From Sindora glabra (Eukaryota; Streptophyta; Magnoliopsida; Fabales; Fabaceae), in contig CM035233.1 of the NCBI GenBank assembly GCA_020226215.1, positions 4,092,001 through 4,156,000 on the forward strand: 64,000 nt of DNA. Reading direction: 5' to 3'. Below are positions 48,677 to 60,603 of this stretch, one piece after another. Made by a program: the position numbers and the translations under genes. Numbering within the stretch: the stretch's first letter is position 1; every line of letters begins with the position of its first letter. Under the pieces are notes generated by a model that ran no database searches, was not told where the DNA came from, and saw only the letters and a list, made by a program, of their open reading frames with translations.

Positions 48677-51600
48677 ATGATGTCTATAGATAAAACTATG
48701 AAATTGGTTGTCCAATAAGTATTGGAATAATGCAACACATTTGTTGAAAGAGCAAAAAACTTTGTTGGTGAAATAGGTTTGATGAGATGCCTATACAAAA
48801 AGTGTGTGAATTTATTATTTCAAACACTTGAAATGTTGGAGGCACATATTATAGATAATGAATTTCATCTATTATACATAAATTTGGTACATTATGGTAA
48901 AATAGATGTTTCAACTTCTAAAAGGACAAGGATGCAACCAAGAGGGACACTGGATTGAATTATTATGAATGTGATGACCTATTTACACAAGTAGGAATAG
49001 AATTGTATCTAGAATGCGCATCATTTTTAGCCTTGAACTTTTTAGTGAAACTCATGCACTTGAAAGTGCTACATAAGTGGATAAATAAGTCATTTGATGC
49101 TCTTTTGAAGTTGTTAAAAGAGACACTTCTGAAGGATAATAAATTACTTGAATCACATTATGGTGCAAAGAAATGACTTAACAAGTTAGGTTGGGGTATG
49201 AGTCAATCCACATGTGCAAGCATGACTGTGCACTTTTTTGGAAAGAACATCCTTCAAATGATAATTGTCCAATATATGGGAGAGCTGATGGATAGATAAA
49301 AATACAAAAGGAAAAAAGGTGCCTTAAAAAGTGGTTCGATATTTTTCATTAACTCTTCAATTGAAGCGATTGTATGGGTTAAGGCACACTGCAAAGGATA
49401 TGATATGGCATCACACTAAAAAGTCAATAGAGGAAGGGTAATGCAACATCCTTTTGATGGAAAAGCATGGCAGGACTTTAATAGAAGGTATCCCAATTTT
49501 TTCGTTAACCTACAAAACATTAGGTTGGGTTTAAGTATAGATGGATTTAATCCTTTTAATGATAGGAACTTATCATATAGCATATGACTAGTCATGATGA
49601 CTATCTATAACTTACCACCATAAATATGCATGAATTATTCATCTTTCATGTTGACCCTGTTAATCCTAAGGCCACAGTCACCGAGCAAAGACCTCGATGT
49701 CTTCTTACAATCGGTTCTAGAAGTGTTAAAGCATCTTTGGGAGAGAGGAGTTGAGACTTGGGATGTGAATACAAATGCAATGTTTAACATGCATGCAGCT
49801 TTGTTGTGAACTATAAATAATTTTACTACTCGAAGCAATCTTTTTAGGTGGAATGAGCAAGGATATAAAGCATGTCCTACGTGTAATAATGATACTCCAT
49901 CAATTCGAGTTAGAGGAAAATAGCCTACGTTGGTCATTGTTGTTAGCTTCCAAGGAGTCATACATGGAGAAATAAGAAATAATTCAATGGAAGGCCCGAG
50001 AGGAGAGCCTTTCCTTATCCTCTTATCAATAAAATTATCATAAACTAATTAGGTAAGGTGGCATAGAGACTTCCTAAAAAACATGCTCAGTTTGGAGGTT
50101 TAAAGCGAAAGAAGGGTGCTGATAAACTAAATTAGAGTAAGAAAAGCATGTTTTTTTACCTTCCGTATTGGTCGATAATGAATTTAATGCATAACATTGA
50201 TGTTATGCATGTTGAAAAGAATGTATGTGACAGTATTCTAGGTGTATTATTAGATATGGAGCATAAAACAAAAGATACATACATTGTAAGATATGATTTG
50301 ATCGATATAAAGATAAGGCCAAACTTAGATTTGTATGAAGGGAAAGGCTAATTTTTCAAACCATATGTTGCATACACGCTCAATCAGGAAGAATGAAGGC
50401 GATTTTGCTAGTATATAAAGAATATGAAATTTCCTAATGGGTTTGTTGGGAGTCTAAAAAAGAATGTCATTGGTCGTGATATGAAGTTAAAGGGGTTAAA
50501 ATCACATAATTGTTATGTTATCATGTAGAGATTGTTAGGTCCCTCAATTCGAGCATTTTTGTTGAAAGAACTATCATACCTAATTATTGAGTCATGCAAC
50601 TTTTTCAACCAAGTGTGTGCTAGAACTTTTAACAGGAGAGATGTCCTGTAAGCTAAGCAAAACATTGCCATCATTTTATACAAGCTTGAAAGGATATACT
50701 CTCCAGCATTCTTTGACATAGTGGCTCACCTGGTGATACATTTACTTGATGAAGCATTGTAGGGTGGTCCTGTTCATCATCGATGGATGTACCCATATGA
50801 GAGGTACATAAAGAAGTTAAAGGATTGTATTCGAAATCATTCTTGACTTGAGGGTTTAATTGTAGAAGGATATGTTGTTGACAAGGCATTGACATTTTTT
50901 TTCTATGTACTGGAAGGAGTGGAAACTAGATTCAATCGACCTGATCGAAATCAAGATGTAGTTCCTAGTCAAATAAAAAAGGCATTGTCAATGTTCTTAT
51001 CACAATATCGACCGCTGGGGAAGAAGATTATTTCTTACCTTGATAGGAAGGATCGAGATGTTGTCATATGGTATATCTTGAATAACTGTACCGAGATAAA
51101 AAAATATGTCCAATAAGTTTCTATAGTCATTTGTACTTTTCTCCTAATTAATTATCCTTAACTAAAATGTCTATGTTTTGTAGCAAGCATTGATGAAAAT
51201 CGAATAAAATGGTGCTAAAAATATTGATAACTTACAAAGAACAAAATTCCTTGCTTGGTTTTACTTTAAGGCAAGCATTTGTTCTTCCCAGATCTATTAT
51301 ACCAATCATGTAAATATTGTTCCTTATCATGATATTTTTCTTTAATCTAATTCTTTGTAAAAATATTATTTTTGTAGATGTACCATTTACATAGGAACAA
51401 TTCCCCAGAAGCCACCGAAGAGCTATTATCATTAGCATTCGGTCCTAATTTTACTATCATGATATACTCAGCGTGTATTATAAATGGAGTTTGCTTTGTA
51501 GTTGAAACTCATGATGTGAAGCACAAAACATAAAATAGTGGCATTTCCATTTTGGGTATTGACGGTAACATGTTTTATGGTATAATGGAGGACATTCTGA

Positions 51601-52167
51601 AATTGAGTTTTTTAAATAAGTACAGTGTAACTTTATTTGAATGTAAATGATATGACATTAATCCTACAAAGAAGAAACTTTGCATTGACAAGAATATCAT
51701 AAGAATTTCTATCAATAGGCAATGATACAAAGATGACCCTTATATACTTGCTACCCAAGAAAAATAAGTTTTTTATATTAAGGATCTTCTTAATGGGCCA
51801 CATTGGAGAGTTGTCCATATATGGTGCATGTGACATATGAGATCTCTTTAATGATGAAGACAGTGTATAAGAAATGCCATTTCTACAAGAAAGTAACTCC
51901 TTCAATTTTAACCTCACAGTTGATCTTGGAGATTTTCATTTAGTGAATTTAAGGGACTAGAGAAATGGTCCTTTAATTGTTTCACCTTCTAGCAATAGTG
52001 GATTTATCTTAGATGGAGAGGGCATCTTTATTGATAATGAAAGTAGTTTCAAAGACAAGATAATTGAAGATTATATGGAGAAGGGGCTTTTACAGTTTAA
52101 TAGTGATAGAGAAACTTGTGACCACGAGGATGAGTTTGTTAGGTTCACCAACATTGACTCAGATTAG
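48677..52167 (+). pseudogene. TNP2-type CACTA transposase pseudogene (CACTA-2)
   Basis: It has the same exon order as in CACTA-1. A transposase-associated domain remnant lies near 48790-48900, where the first Cys of the CPCKKC-like motif reads CLYKKC. The TNP2 N-terminal part (48955-49176) contains DDLFTQVGIELYLECASFLA and HKWINKSFDALLKLLKETLL. After a stop, KVVRYFSLTLQLKRLYG near 49328 and DMIWHHT are visible. The core frame 50148-50351 includes HNIDVMHVEKNVCDSILGVL. A DUF4218-like C-terminal part (50889-51116) has GVETRFNRPDRNQDVVPSQ and VIWYILNNCTEIKKYV. A DUF4216-like part follows (51490-51850), with intron-like sequence in between. Multiple stops and frameshifts make it inactive. The minus-strand ORFs across this interval are shadows of it. 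Confidence 0.85.
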
Positions 52168-52308
52168 GGAAACAACATTTTTTTTGCATTACAACCCATA
52201 ATTATGTAAGAGTAATTATATGAATACAATAAGTTATATCATGTTGTCATTTGATTTGGTTCTAAACTTTTCTCTTAAATACTTGTACAATGTGTATTAT
52301 CTCAATCA

Positions 52309-54070
52309 TGATGAACGTCAAGGCACGACGCTACGGAGGTGATGTTGATGAGAACCCTCTATGTCGACCCATTCACATTCCATCGTAGTGTGAGTGCTTA
52401 GGTATCTTTTCTTATTGTGGACACTTAGGTTTTTTGATAATTAAATATGAATTTATGGCATTGATATAATATGTTGTCTATCAAAGCTACAGCTTGAAGA
52501 AAGAGGGGCCTGAATAAGTGCCTTAAGCTACATAAGAAAATAGAGAAGGTTAGAGAGAGATTGATGCCTATATAGTTTGATACAATTAGTACATGGCATG
52601 CAATCGATAAGAATGTTAGCCATCTCATTCGTAATATTGGTAGCATGATCCAAGCTCATGTGCCACCTTATTATAAGTCATGGCGAGTTGTACCTAAAAA
52701 ATTATAGGATAGAGTCATGTAGGAGGTTTACGTAAGTATCCATTTCCTCATTAACTTAGTTATATTTGATTGTGAAATTTCTAAATATAGTACTCACAAA
52801 TTTACTAAATGTCTTCTAATCCAGTCCCACTTCGAGTTCCAGGGCATCATCGACAGTGAGTGGGATAAAGCCCTTAGTGCTTTGATACGAACTAGTACCA
52901 ATCTATATAAAGATTGGAAGTATAGGTTAAACAGACACTTTTTAAAGCATGGGGGTGATTAGGGGTAGGACTATGATCTAGACTATGCTAGACATTGTGT
53001 GCTGCAATCTATCTTGCTATAGACGTGGTATACATGCATAAACTTCTTTGACAGTGATGAATACAAGGTAAGTATGACATTTAGTAATGTTATGTCATTA
53101 TCTCATATATTTAGACTATAAGCGTAATTATATTATATTATTATTTATTAATTTGTAGGAGCTATCTATAAGGAATGTAGATTACAGGGCAAAGAAGGTG
53201 GTGAATGATCAGCATGGATCAAAATCCATTACCACATAGCCAACTCAATAATTATATTTATCACTTTTTTCTTTTGTAAAATATAAACAGAGAAATAAGG
53301 AGAACGGTAAGGTACAATCAATCCTTGAGAATTTTAAGGATCAACACATGTATAGGTCGAGGGAGTGAGTGCATCCAACCCCCGAGGAGCAGTATGTAAG
53401 TTAACTAAAACATATATTCAAATAAAATTTTATGAATATATCTTGTAATCCTTATGATTGAATTTGGTTTTAACAATTCAACTCAAGGATGACTGAGCTA
53501 GCAGTTCAGCATGCACAGTCCAATGTATCATCCATTGGCTCACGTGGTACTCTTGAACAAATTGATGAGGTTACCATCGCCAATGAGGTATTTGCCACTC
53601 GTCAAGGGTACAGGAAGGTAATTGGACGTATGCTAGCTGGTTAATCCTATCATTTGGCAAGCACCTTTGGCATTGGGGAGAGCTCACAGTATATGTCCCA
53701 AGTTGGTGAGTTGTAAGAGTAGTTGTAGCAGAGTCGACAACAACTGGAGCATAGCCGAGAGTAGCTTCAGTAGAGCTAGCAATTGATTTAGGAGCAACAA
53801 TAGCAATAGATGTAGTAGCAATTTGGGACATATCTCACAAAGCTCACCTCCATACTTAGATAGCATGGTCTTATACTGCCTCTACCTCCATTCACTGCTA
53901 CATCGGTTGGGCTAAGTAGATTTGCCATTACACTTGCTGCCTAGCCACTAAGTCCTTCTCAACCATCACTATTGATGTATTGTCCACATCGTCAAGATGA
54001 TAATTATGTCAATGATAGTCTTGGCACAAATAATGATACATCAAGATATTTATACCTCCTTTCCCCATAA
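52309..54070 (+). pseudogene. Second En/Spm-type gene, broken (CACTA-2)
   Basis: Collinear with 24879-26677. Fragments include SHFEFQGIIDSEWDKAL and NLYKDWKYRLNRHFL near 52825-52945, a DQHMYRSREWVHPTPEEQY-like motif near 53338-53395, and a following exon with LAVQHAQSNVSSIGS near 53500. A Gln-rich part (53700-53830) and a C-terminus ending at TAA 54068-54070 complete it. Stops interrupt the frames. The Gln-rich stretch generates the low-complexity minus-strand ORFs 53571-53831 and 53684-53866, which are not genes. Its likely former role, binding subterminal repeats, is by analogy with the En/Spm two-gene organisation. Confidence 0.7.
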
Positions 54071-54449
54071 ATTATGTATATGCAATTTTTTTCCATATAT
54101 ACACATTTGTATAGATTGTGTATATACAATTTATTTATATGTATATTATTTATACAATTATTTTATGAGTTTTTCTATATATTAGATCATGTGATTATGT
54201 AGATTATTACTAGTACTATTGATATATTCTATTTGTGCATTTACATTAGAAAAATATAATTCAATTGAATTAAAATAAAGACGAATTTAGTCTATAAAAT
54301 TAAATCTAATATATTATTTTAATTACATTTAATCATAATTTTAATTTAGAAAATTTATTTAAATATTTTAAAAATTTTAGTATTAAAGTAAGTTGTATAT
54401 ATAAAAAATAAATTTAAATTAAAATTAATTTTTTTAAAAAAAATTAAAA

Positions 54450-54781
54450 TTAGACTTTCTACAATGACATGAGTCATCGCTAAAGGGCTAGACTTTTTGT
54501 GATGACTCCTATCATCACTAAAGGTCTAGCTTTTAGCAACGACATTTTACTACAAATGTTATCGTTAAAAGTTTAAATATTTTTTTTTAATTTTGAAAAT
54601 GTTTTCTACAATAATTTTGTTATTAGAGAAAATTAGACCTTTACCGTTGTTGTCGATGTTAATGGCTTTACCTACAAAGCTTTCCTGATAACATTTTCTA
54701 CGATGACTTTTGTATTTAGCAATAATCGAATATGCTACACCGATGACTTTTGTCATCGTTGAAGGCTTTTTTGCTGTAGTG
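54450..54781. repeat. CACTA-2 3' subterminal repeat region
   Basis: Inverted motifs such as AATGACATGAGTCATCGCT and CGATGACTTTTGTCATCG end in TAGTG. 54071-54449 is AT-rich with no gene. Confidence 0.7.
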
Positions 54782-54888
54782 TTATAAAATGATATCAGTA
54801 TTCTTTGTAGGATTTAAACTTAAGACATAATATTGTCACTTGTATATATATAGGATATATATAAGTTATGTTTAGGAATCTTGTTTGA

Positions 54889-54919
<31 letters not shown>

Positions 54920-57180
54920 GTGTGCGTGTGTGTGATATAAACAAGGTATTATAAATTCTAATACATATGATGTGTACAATTGAATCAATTTTAATCTAAT
55001 ATATACTTGTTTGTTGTATCTAGCCTTTCTAGAATGATTTTGAAAAGGTTCAATCATTATTTTGAGATGGTTATAAAAAAAGTTGCCTATGCAAAAGAAA
55101 AGAAATCTATTTTTTAATATAAGGCATTCATTTACTATGCTGTCAATTTTGTGCAATAATCAAAGTTAGATATTACTTAATAAAGCAATGTCATTTTATT
55201 AAAGATGATGGTGTTTTCAAAATATTCACATTTAATATGTAAATTCAAACATTAATATTTTGTAAAAATTGATGTGGAAAATCATGGTGCGCATTGAAAA
55301 TAAAAAAACATGAAGTACAACACCATTTGCAAGTTTCATCCCAAAGTTCTTTCAACCTTAAAATGCTTATCTATCAAATGAGCTATGTTCTTCTTCCAAC
55401 CTAAAGATGATTTTCTTTAATTTTGTATTTTTATTTACTAATTATTTTACAAGACAGGAGTTTAATTAGCTTATGATTAAATATGTGAGGCTTAGCATTA
55501 ACTAAAAAAGTATAAAATATAATTGTAAAGATTTTTTTTTCTTTTGCATTTGTTCTTGGAATTTTATTTTTGGTTTTCTATTTGATCCTATTTTATTGCT
55601 TATCATTTTGATACATCTTTTATAGGTTAGCGTAAGGAAGAAATTTGATCTCATTTATCTTTTTTGGCATTTTGTCATATTATCTACCACTTTTTTCATA
55701 TGAAAATGTGTGACACACTAATTTTTCATGAATGCTCATTGTATTTATAGGTATTTATTCAAAAGGATTTTTTTAGGAGTGCATATTCCATATATTGAGT
55801 TACAAGTAGCAAAGCACCCATCTTTGATTGTAGTATTGTATAGAACCTTTCATCATTTTCAATATTTTGTTATTTAATTTATTCTTTAAAGTTAGTTAAA
55901 TTTAGATTATCTAGAGTAATAAGGGATGTTGGCTTCCTATGTCTTATTTGGAATATAAATAGGGAGGATGGGGGAGTGAGGAACATAGGAGTAAGGTTAG
56001 GATTTGAGACAAAGGAGTGAGGAAGTAGGAGTTGGGGTTTGAGTGAGTGTGGTAAAAGGACATACAATGTCAGTTATTTAAATAAATCAACATGGTATTT
56101 TGGGTATTAAACGTTAGTTTATTGAAAGTAAATAATGTTTAATGTTATTTCTCTAGATTATAGAAACACAAATAACATTAGTTTTTTCAAAATAAAAATT
56201 GACATTATTGTTATATTTTACAGTAGTATCCAAACCAATATTTAATCCACATACACTACAATACTCAATCACACATCGATTATTTTTTGACATATAATTC
56301 CTTAAATACTGAACATTAGTAAACTATTTTGTAGTAGTGATTTCCAAATATTAGACTCAAGTGTGCTTTACTAAGGTGTGCTAACTTCACATATGGAATA
56401 ACAGATATTGGATATAATTTTTCACCATTTTCACTCTTTTGTTATAGTCTTTGAAAGTGTTGAAATTGAGAGTTTGTAATGTTGGAGCTTAGAATGGACC
56501 AAGCAAAGAGAAATTATGAGAAAAGGTTATTGTTAAAAGGATCAAATAAGGAGTAACTACAAGTGGGTTAATTTTATAGGTTAGGTAGCCCCTACATCTA
56601 GCAAATTTGGTTAATTCTTTAATTGTATCTATGAAGATCTCATTTCTTTTTATGGAGAATGGGGTCTGCTCCCTTCTATTTTTACATCTAGGATCTGACT
56701 TGTGTTATATCCTTGATACTAATAAGAGAAATGAACCATTATGGCAAGTAAAAGTTTGATTCAGAGGGAGAAGAAGAGGCAAAAATTGGAACAAAAATTT
56801 CATTTAATTCATGGATCCTAAAAAAAAGAAATAAGCAAAGTTCCATCGTTAAGTAATAAATGGGAAATTCATGGAAAGTTACAATCATCACCGTGTAATA
56901 GTGCACCTACACATCTTCATTGATGTTGTGTTTTAACTAGAAGATCGAGAGCTAACTATTAAGACTTTGGATTATCTGGACACATACTTCATGAAATGGT
57001 TCATGCATGTTTGTTACTCGATGCAACAAGATCAAGTTGGTGAGGATAAAACTTTCTCATCATTTTTCTATTCATTTCTAGATCATCAATCATAGGAGGG
57101 TCTCTTTACCATTTTGTATAAATGGGTTATTCTATTTGTATAGATATGGTAGAGGGGTGCATTCGATTCTTGTTTGTCCA
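54782..57180. other. Spacer right of CACTA-2, segment D copy 2 and unique DNA
   Basis: 54782-55760 is the right part of segment D copy 2, including a (TA)n/(TG)n run at 54889-54933. The minus-strand ORFs 54872-55156 and 55879-56067 are not supported: the first translates the microsatellite, and the second lies over a purine-rich stretch (GGAGGATGGGGGAGTGAGG near 55962). 56240-56350 has a CACTACAATAC...TTTGTAGTAGTG inverted pair. 56350-57180 shows no recognised feature. Confidence 0.4.
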
Positions 57181-57204
57181 TTAGCTTTCAATTCTATGCT
57201 TTAT

Positions 57205-57278
57205 CGCAGGATAGAGCAGCTTGGTAGCTCGCAAGGCTCATAACCTTGAGGTCACAGGTTCAAATCCCATCTTTGCAA
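57205..57278 (+). tRNA. trnfM: Plastid-type initiator tRNA-fMet (CAU) copy, decayed
   Basis: The segment AGAGCAGCTTGGTAGCTCGC, then AAGGCTCATAACCTTGAGGT and TTCAAATCCC, matches the plastid trnfM-CAU gene closely from the D arm through the T loop. The anticodon CAT is at 57239-57241 with a perfect anticodon stem (AAGG / CCTT region). The length fits, at 74 bases without CCA. The changes that separate it from the plastid gene, as I remember it, are mostly G-to-A or C-to-T, in the acceptor stem (CGCAGGA with CTTTGCA) and the T stem (ACAGG with CCCAT, two mismatches). This is the pattern of methylated-cytosine decay in a nuclear insert. It is most likely a nuclear plastid-DNA fragment (NUPT), possibly with some flank, and not a working gene. 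Confidence 0.8.
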
Positions 57279-57534
57279 CATTTTTTTACAAAAAAATAAA
57301 GGATTGATTTTTTTTAATTCAAAATTCATTACTATAAATAGATTACTAGATTTAAATTAGTAGATTACTAGAGACTATAAGTATTTTAAATAGAAATATA
57401 TTAAATTGGCTATTAAAGAAAAATTACAATTGAATATATATAATGAATGCCAGTTGTTTAATAAACAATTGACATTTAATAGTGTAATATACTTAAAAAA
57501 ATGCTTTAAAATAAAGAAATAATAATGGTTCTTA
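57279..57534. other. AT-rich spacer, nothing recognised
   Basis: There is no repeat partner or gene. The minus-strand ORF 57375-57593 crosses into a (TA)n run and is not supported. Confidence 0.4.
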
Positions 57535-58244
57535 TATATATATATATATATAACCAATGTCGAATGTGACAAACAATCGATATTGATTAGCAATTCTATA
57601 GTAATGCCTATCCTTTTTTCTTTTAGAGCTCAAAATTACCATAGAACATATTTACCTACATTTGTGTCAATACTACTTGATTAGCAATTCTATAGTAGTG
57701 CCTATCCTTTTCTTTTTAAACATCAACCCATTTGTGTTAATACTACTTGAAAACATCAATACAAAATAAATAAATAAATACAACACTTAGAAGAAGAAAA
57801 ATTATTACAACACTTAAAGGAATAAAAATTAAATGAAGAAATATGAAGATGTAGAAGAATGATGAAGGAAACTTGCTCACTTATTTGCAAATGGGAGGCA
57901 CGATTCTAGACTACAAACAAGGGAAAATGTGGGAAGCTATTGTGTAAATCATTTTTCACAAGTCTAAAGGGTATTTACAGGATCGTAGGTCTAAATATGA
58001 TAGCAAACACATCTTCTAACAAAAATACTAATGGACCTTCAAATTGGACTTTAGTGTAGCACATTCTTTTATTTTAAAAGAGATTTGGATAGATTTTGAA
58101 AGTACTTGAGAGGCTGGTGTAATTTTGTGAAACCTTAGGAGAGGTTGAAATATTTTACTCTAAACACAATATATAGTAGTGTAGCAATGATATGTATCCA
58201 TATATGAATTTCATGTCCCAATATTTACAAAAAAATTATGCTTA

Positions 58245-59130
58245 AATTCAATTTTGGTCCTGTAAAATATAAATTATGCAATTTTAATATCTTAATTTAA
58301 AATAATTTATTTTTTTCTCCATAAGCATTAAATTGGTAAATTTTTGGCCCTATTTAATTTTTATCAACTTCAATAAGCTATTATTTGATCCTTAAGCATT
58401 CATTGTATTATTTATCAAATAAATCATATATTTTAAATATTTTTATCAACTATCAACTCTTAAAATAATTTAATTTTTCACATATAATCCATTAATTTTA
58501 TTCAAAATTTTTAAGATCTTGATAAAAAAATTTTGTTCATTCTTGTGTAGAAGTCATTTTAGGTTAATATAAAAGAAATATTCGATGAAAGTAGTTGTAT
58601 CGGTCAAGAAATTGATAAAAGTCAAATTTGAGGATTAAAACTACACCAATTTGATATCTAGGGGATAAAAAATAAATTATTTCAAGTTAGGAATCAAAAT
58701 TATGCACTTTATAATATAGAAGTCATTTTAGGTTAATATAGAAGAAATATTAGATGAAAATAGTTGTATGGGTCAAGAAATTGATAAAAGTTAAATTTAA
58801 GGATTAAAACTACACCAATTTAATATATAGGGGATCAAAATAAATTATTTTAAATTAGGAATTAAAACTATATATGCAATTTAAAATCCATTGATTTTAT
58901 TCAAAATTTTTAAAATTTTGATAAAATTTTTTGTTCATTCTTACACAGGAATCATTTTAGGTTAATATAGAAGAAATATTAGATGAAAATAGTTGTATGG
59001 GTCAAGAAATTGATAAAAGTCAAATTTGAGGATTAAAATAGCACTAATTTAATATCTAGGGGATCAAAATAAATTATTTTAAATTAGGAATCAAAATTAT
59101 TCAATTTATGTTTTAAAATGACCAAAATTA
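58245..59130. repeat. Foldback element with triplicated right arm, R5
   Basis: This is the same element as 6125-6650, but the right arm segment containing GGTCAAGAAATTGATAAAAG and AAATAAATTATTT occurs three times (from about 58546, 58728 and 58945; period about 180-215 bases). The outer ends still mirror each other (TAAAATATAAATTATGCAA left; AATTTATGTTTTAAAATGAC right). Confidence 0.65.
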
Positions 59131-59921
59131 CATTAACTCCAAAAATTTAAAATAAGGGTAATGCAAAAGAATAATTTAGATTGGAAAAAAACATATAGAA
59201 CTTATCACAAAATTAATACAATAAATAAAGATACACCTAAAAGGTAAATTATGATTAATTCATATGTAGCATAAACCTAATCAAGTGCAACATTTTTTTC
59301 CAGGAAATGTAACTACTTTAACGAAATTATCAGTGCCTCGAACTCGTAACTCAAAAAGTTGACCACAGAATGAAAATAAAATAAAATAAAGAAAGGATAT
59401 GATTTATGTAAATTGCTCTTCAATTTATGCCATCCCTGTCGACTTTACCATTGCAATTAAATAATAAAAACTATATTTATATACTGTTTTTGCAACATTT
59501 AATAAAATTATACATATCTTAATGAAAATTTTCTATATACGGCAAAAATAAAGAAAAATATTACAAATTGTCAAGAGAAATATGTAGTAGATAAAAATTT
59601 ATTATATTTTGGCATATGCCTTCCTGAAAACATTAATATTTTCTTTCTTTTGTATTAATTCGTATGACCTCATACCTGGCCAACCATGTCTCACTACCTT
59701 TATTATTATAGAAAAAGAAAATTTCAAAGCTGTCACATTTTTATGAATTATTAGAAGAATATTAGTTCTTGATAAATTATGCTCTAATTCGTGTAATAAA
59801 ATCATAAAATTAAGACTAAGCTTGGGTACACCAAAACATTCGTTATTAATTCAAGAACCGAAAGAAACGAAGAATAAATTTAGGGTGTTTTAGCGTTTCC
59901 GATGTATAAAAAAATCAAAAA

Positions 59922-59949
59922 AAAAAAAAGAAAGAAAGAAAGAAAGAAA
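59922..59949. repeat. Poly-A / (GAAA)n run
   Basis: An A-rich tract followed by GAAA repeats; R3 has a pure A tract here (30127-30143). The ORFs on both strands (59902-60096 and 59890-60075) translate this low-complexity stretch. Confidence 0.8.
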
Positions 59950-60119
59950 CAAACGAGAAATAAAGAAATATATGAAAGGAACAATCGCCCTTCTACCGGT
60001 GCAACAATTAAGTTCATTAGGCTCAAATTCTCCACTATCGAAATAAAAGAGGAAGGGAGAGGAGAGAAAATACAATGCTATAATTTTAAGTTGTGATCAG
60101 TAAAATTATGACAAATACA

Positions 60120-60449
60120 TGAAAATGTAATCATTAATGAAGAAAATTACAAAAAAACTACAGTTGTGAAGTATACCACAACAACATTTTAGTATGCAAT
60201 ATCATGATTGTGATTCACAATTTAGAATCAGGTGAATAAAGTTTTAATTGTGAGTGAGATTATTATGGTACAAATTGTGAATATAATATGGTCTTCAACA
60301 GTAATATTATGTGTTATATTACAGTTGTAGACCACAGTTTAAAACCCCATGTATTATATGAAAATAACAAAATAGCACACCACGTCTTTCTTCTTGCGTT
60401 GTTTCTCTTCCTCGCAAACAAATGAGAAAAATCTTTTCGAATTGGTTTG
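60120..60449. other. R5 segment upstream and around the variant hairpin
   Basis: Sequence 60209-60240 is shared with R1 7436-7470, and the rest of 60241-60870 is absent from the other units. Several ATTGTGA/TCACAAT-type inverted motifs (60197-60215, 60250, 60276) suggest local secondary structure. No protein gene is seen. Confidence 0.4.
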
Positions 60450-60524
60450 GATGAAGCCTTCAGCGGAACCTCAGAGCCTCCAACGTTATGTTGGAAGCCT
60501 GTGAGGGTCATCGAAAGCTTCATC
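60450..60524 (-). ncRNA. MIR477: miR477-like microRNA precursor, variant B
   Basis: This is a compact 75-base hairpin on the minus strand. The 5' arm contains GACCCTCACAGGCTTCCAAC (candidate 60490-60510), and the 3' arm contains GTTGGAGGCTCTGAGGTTCC. By eye CAGGCTTCCAAC pairs with GTTGGAGGCTC except at its 5' edge, CTC pairs with GAG after a small bulge, and the stem is closed by GATGAAGC with GCTTCATC. The loop is only about 6 bases (ATAACG). The core CCCTCACAGGCTTCC differs from copy A3 at one base (CA for GA), and its CCAAC end is nearer the usual miR477 3' end than the CCACT of type A. The stem-wide relationship with type A suggests an old duplication within the unit. The overlapping minus ORF 60314-60523 is not considered coding. 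Expression is not shown. Confidence 0.7.
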
Positions 60525-60595
60525 CTTCTGTTGAGTACTCCACTAACTCTACGCTATATGTATTGCGATGCCCAAAAATGATAGTCTCCAGCAGA

Positions 60596-60603
60596 TTTAT
60601 ATA
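60596..60603 (-). promoter_or_regulatory. Candidate TATA box for hairpin B
   Basis: TATATAAA on the minus strand, 72 bases upstream of the hairpin. This is close to the spacing at the type A hairpins although the surrounding sequence differs. Confidence 0.6.

Larger units (their letters stand above)
45285..54781 (+). mobile_element. CACTA-2, degenerate En/Spm-type transposon
   Basis: It begins CACTATAAGAAAAATGTG and ends GAAGGCTTTTTTGCTGTAGTG-like, closing in TAGTG at 54781. Flanking trinucleotides are TCA and TTA, an imperfect 3-base target duplication. Size is about 9.5 kb. It is collinear with CACTA-1 through the subterminal arrays, leader exons, TNP2-type gene, second gene and 3' array, and differs by lacking the nested MITE and by an internal tandem duplication near 47220-47900. 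Both genes are broken. The two elements look like members of one family that inserted independently. Confidence 0.9.

Noticed and set aside
56254..56345. CACTACAATAC...TTTGTAGTAGTG inverted pair, possible miniature CACTA element
   Set aside because: The inverted match is about ten bases, there is no clear 3-base duplication and no subterminal array.
30045..60075. Possible conserved peptide FEP(M/N)ELNCC(N/T)GRR in R3 and R5
   Set aside because: The match is about a dozen residues and the rest of both frames diverges. It is explained by the repeat units being copies of each other.
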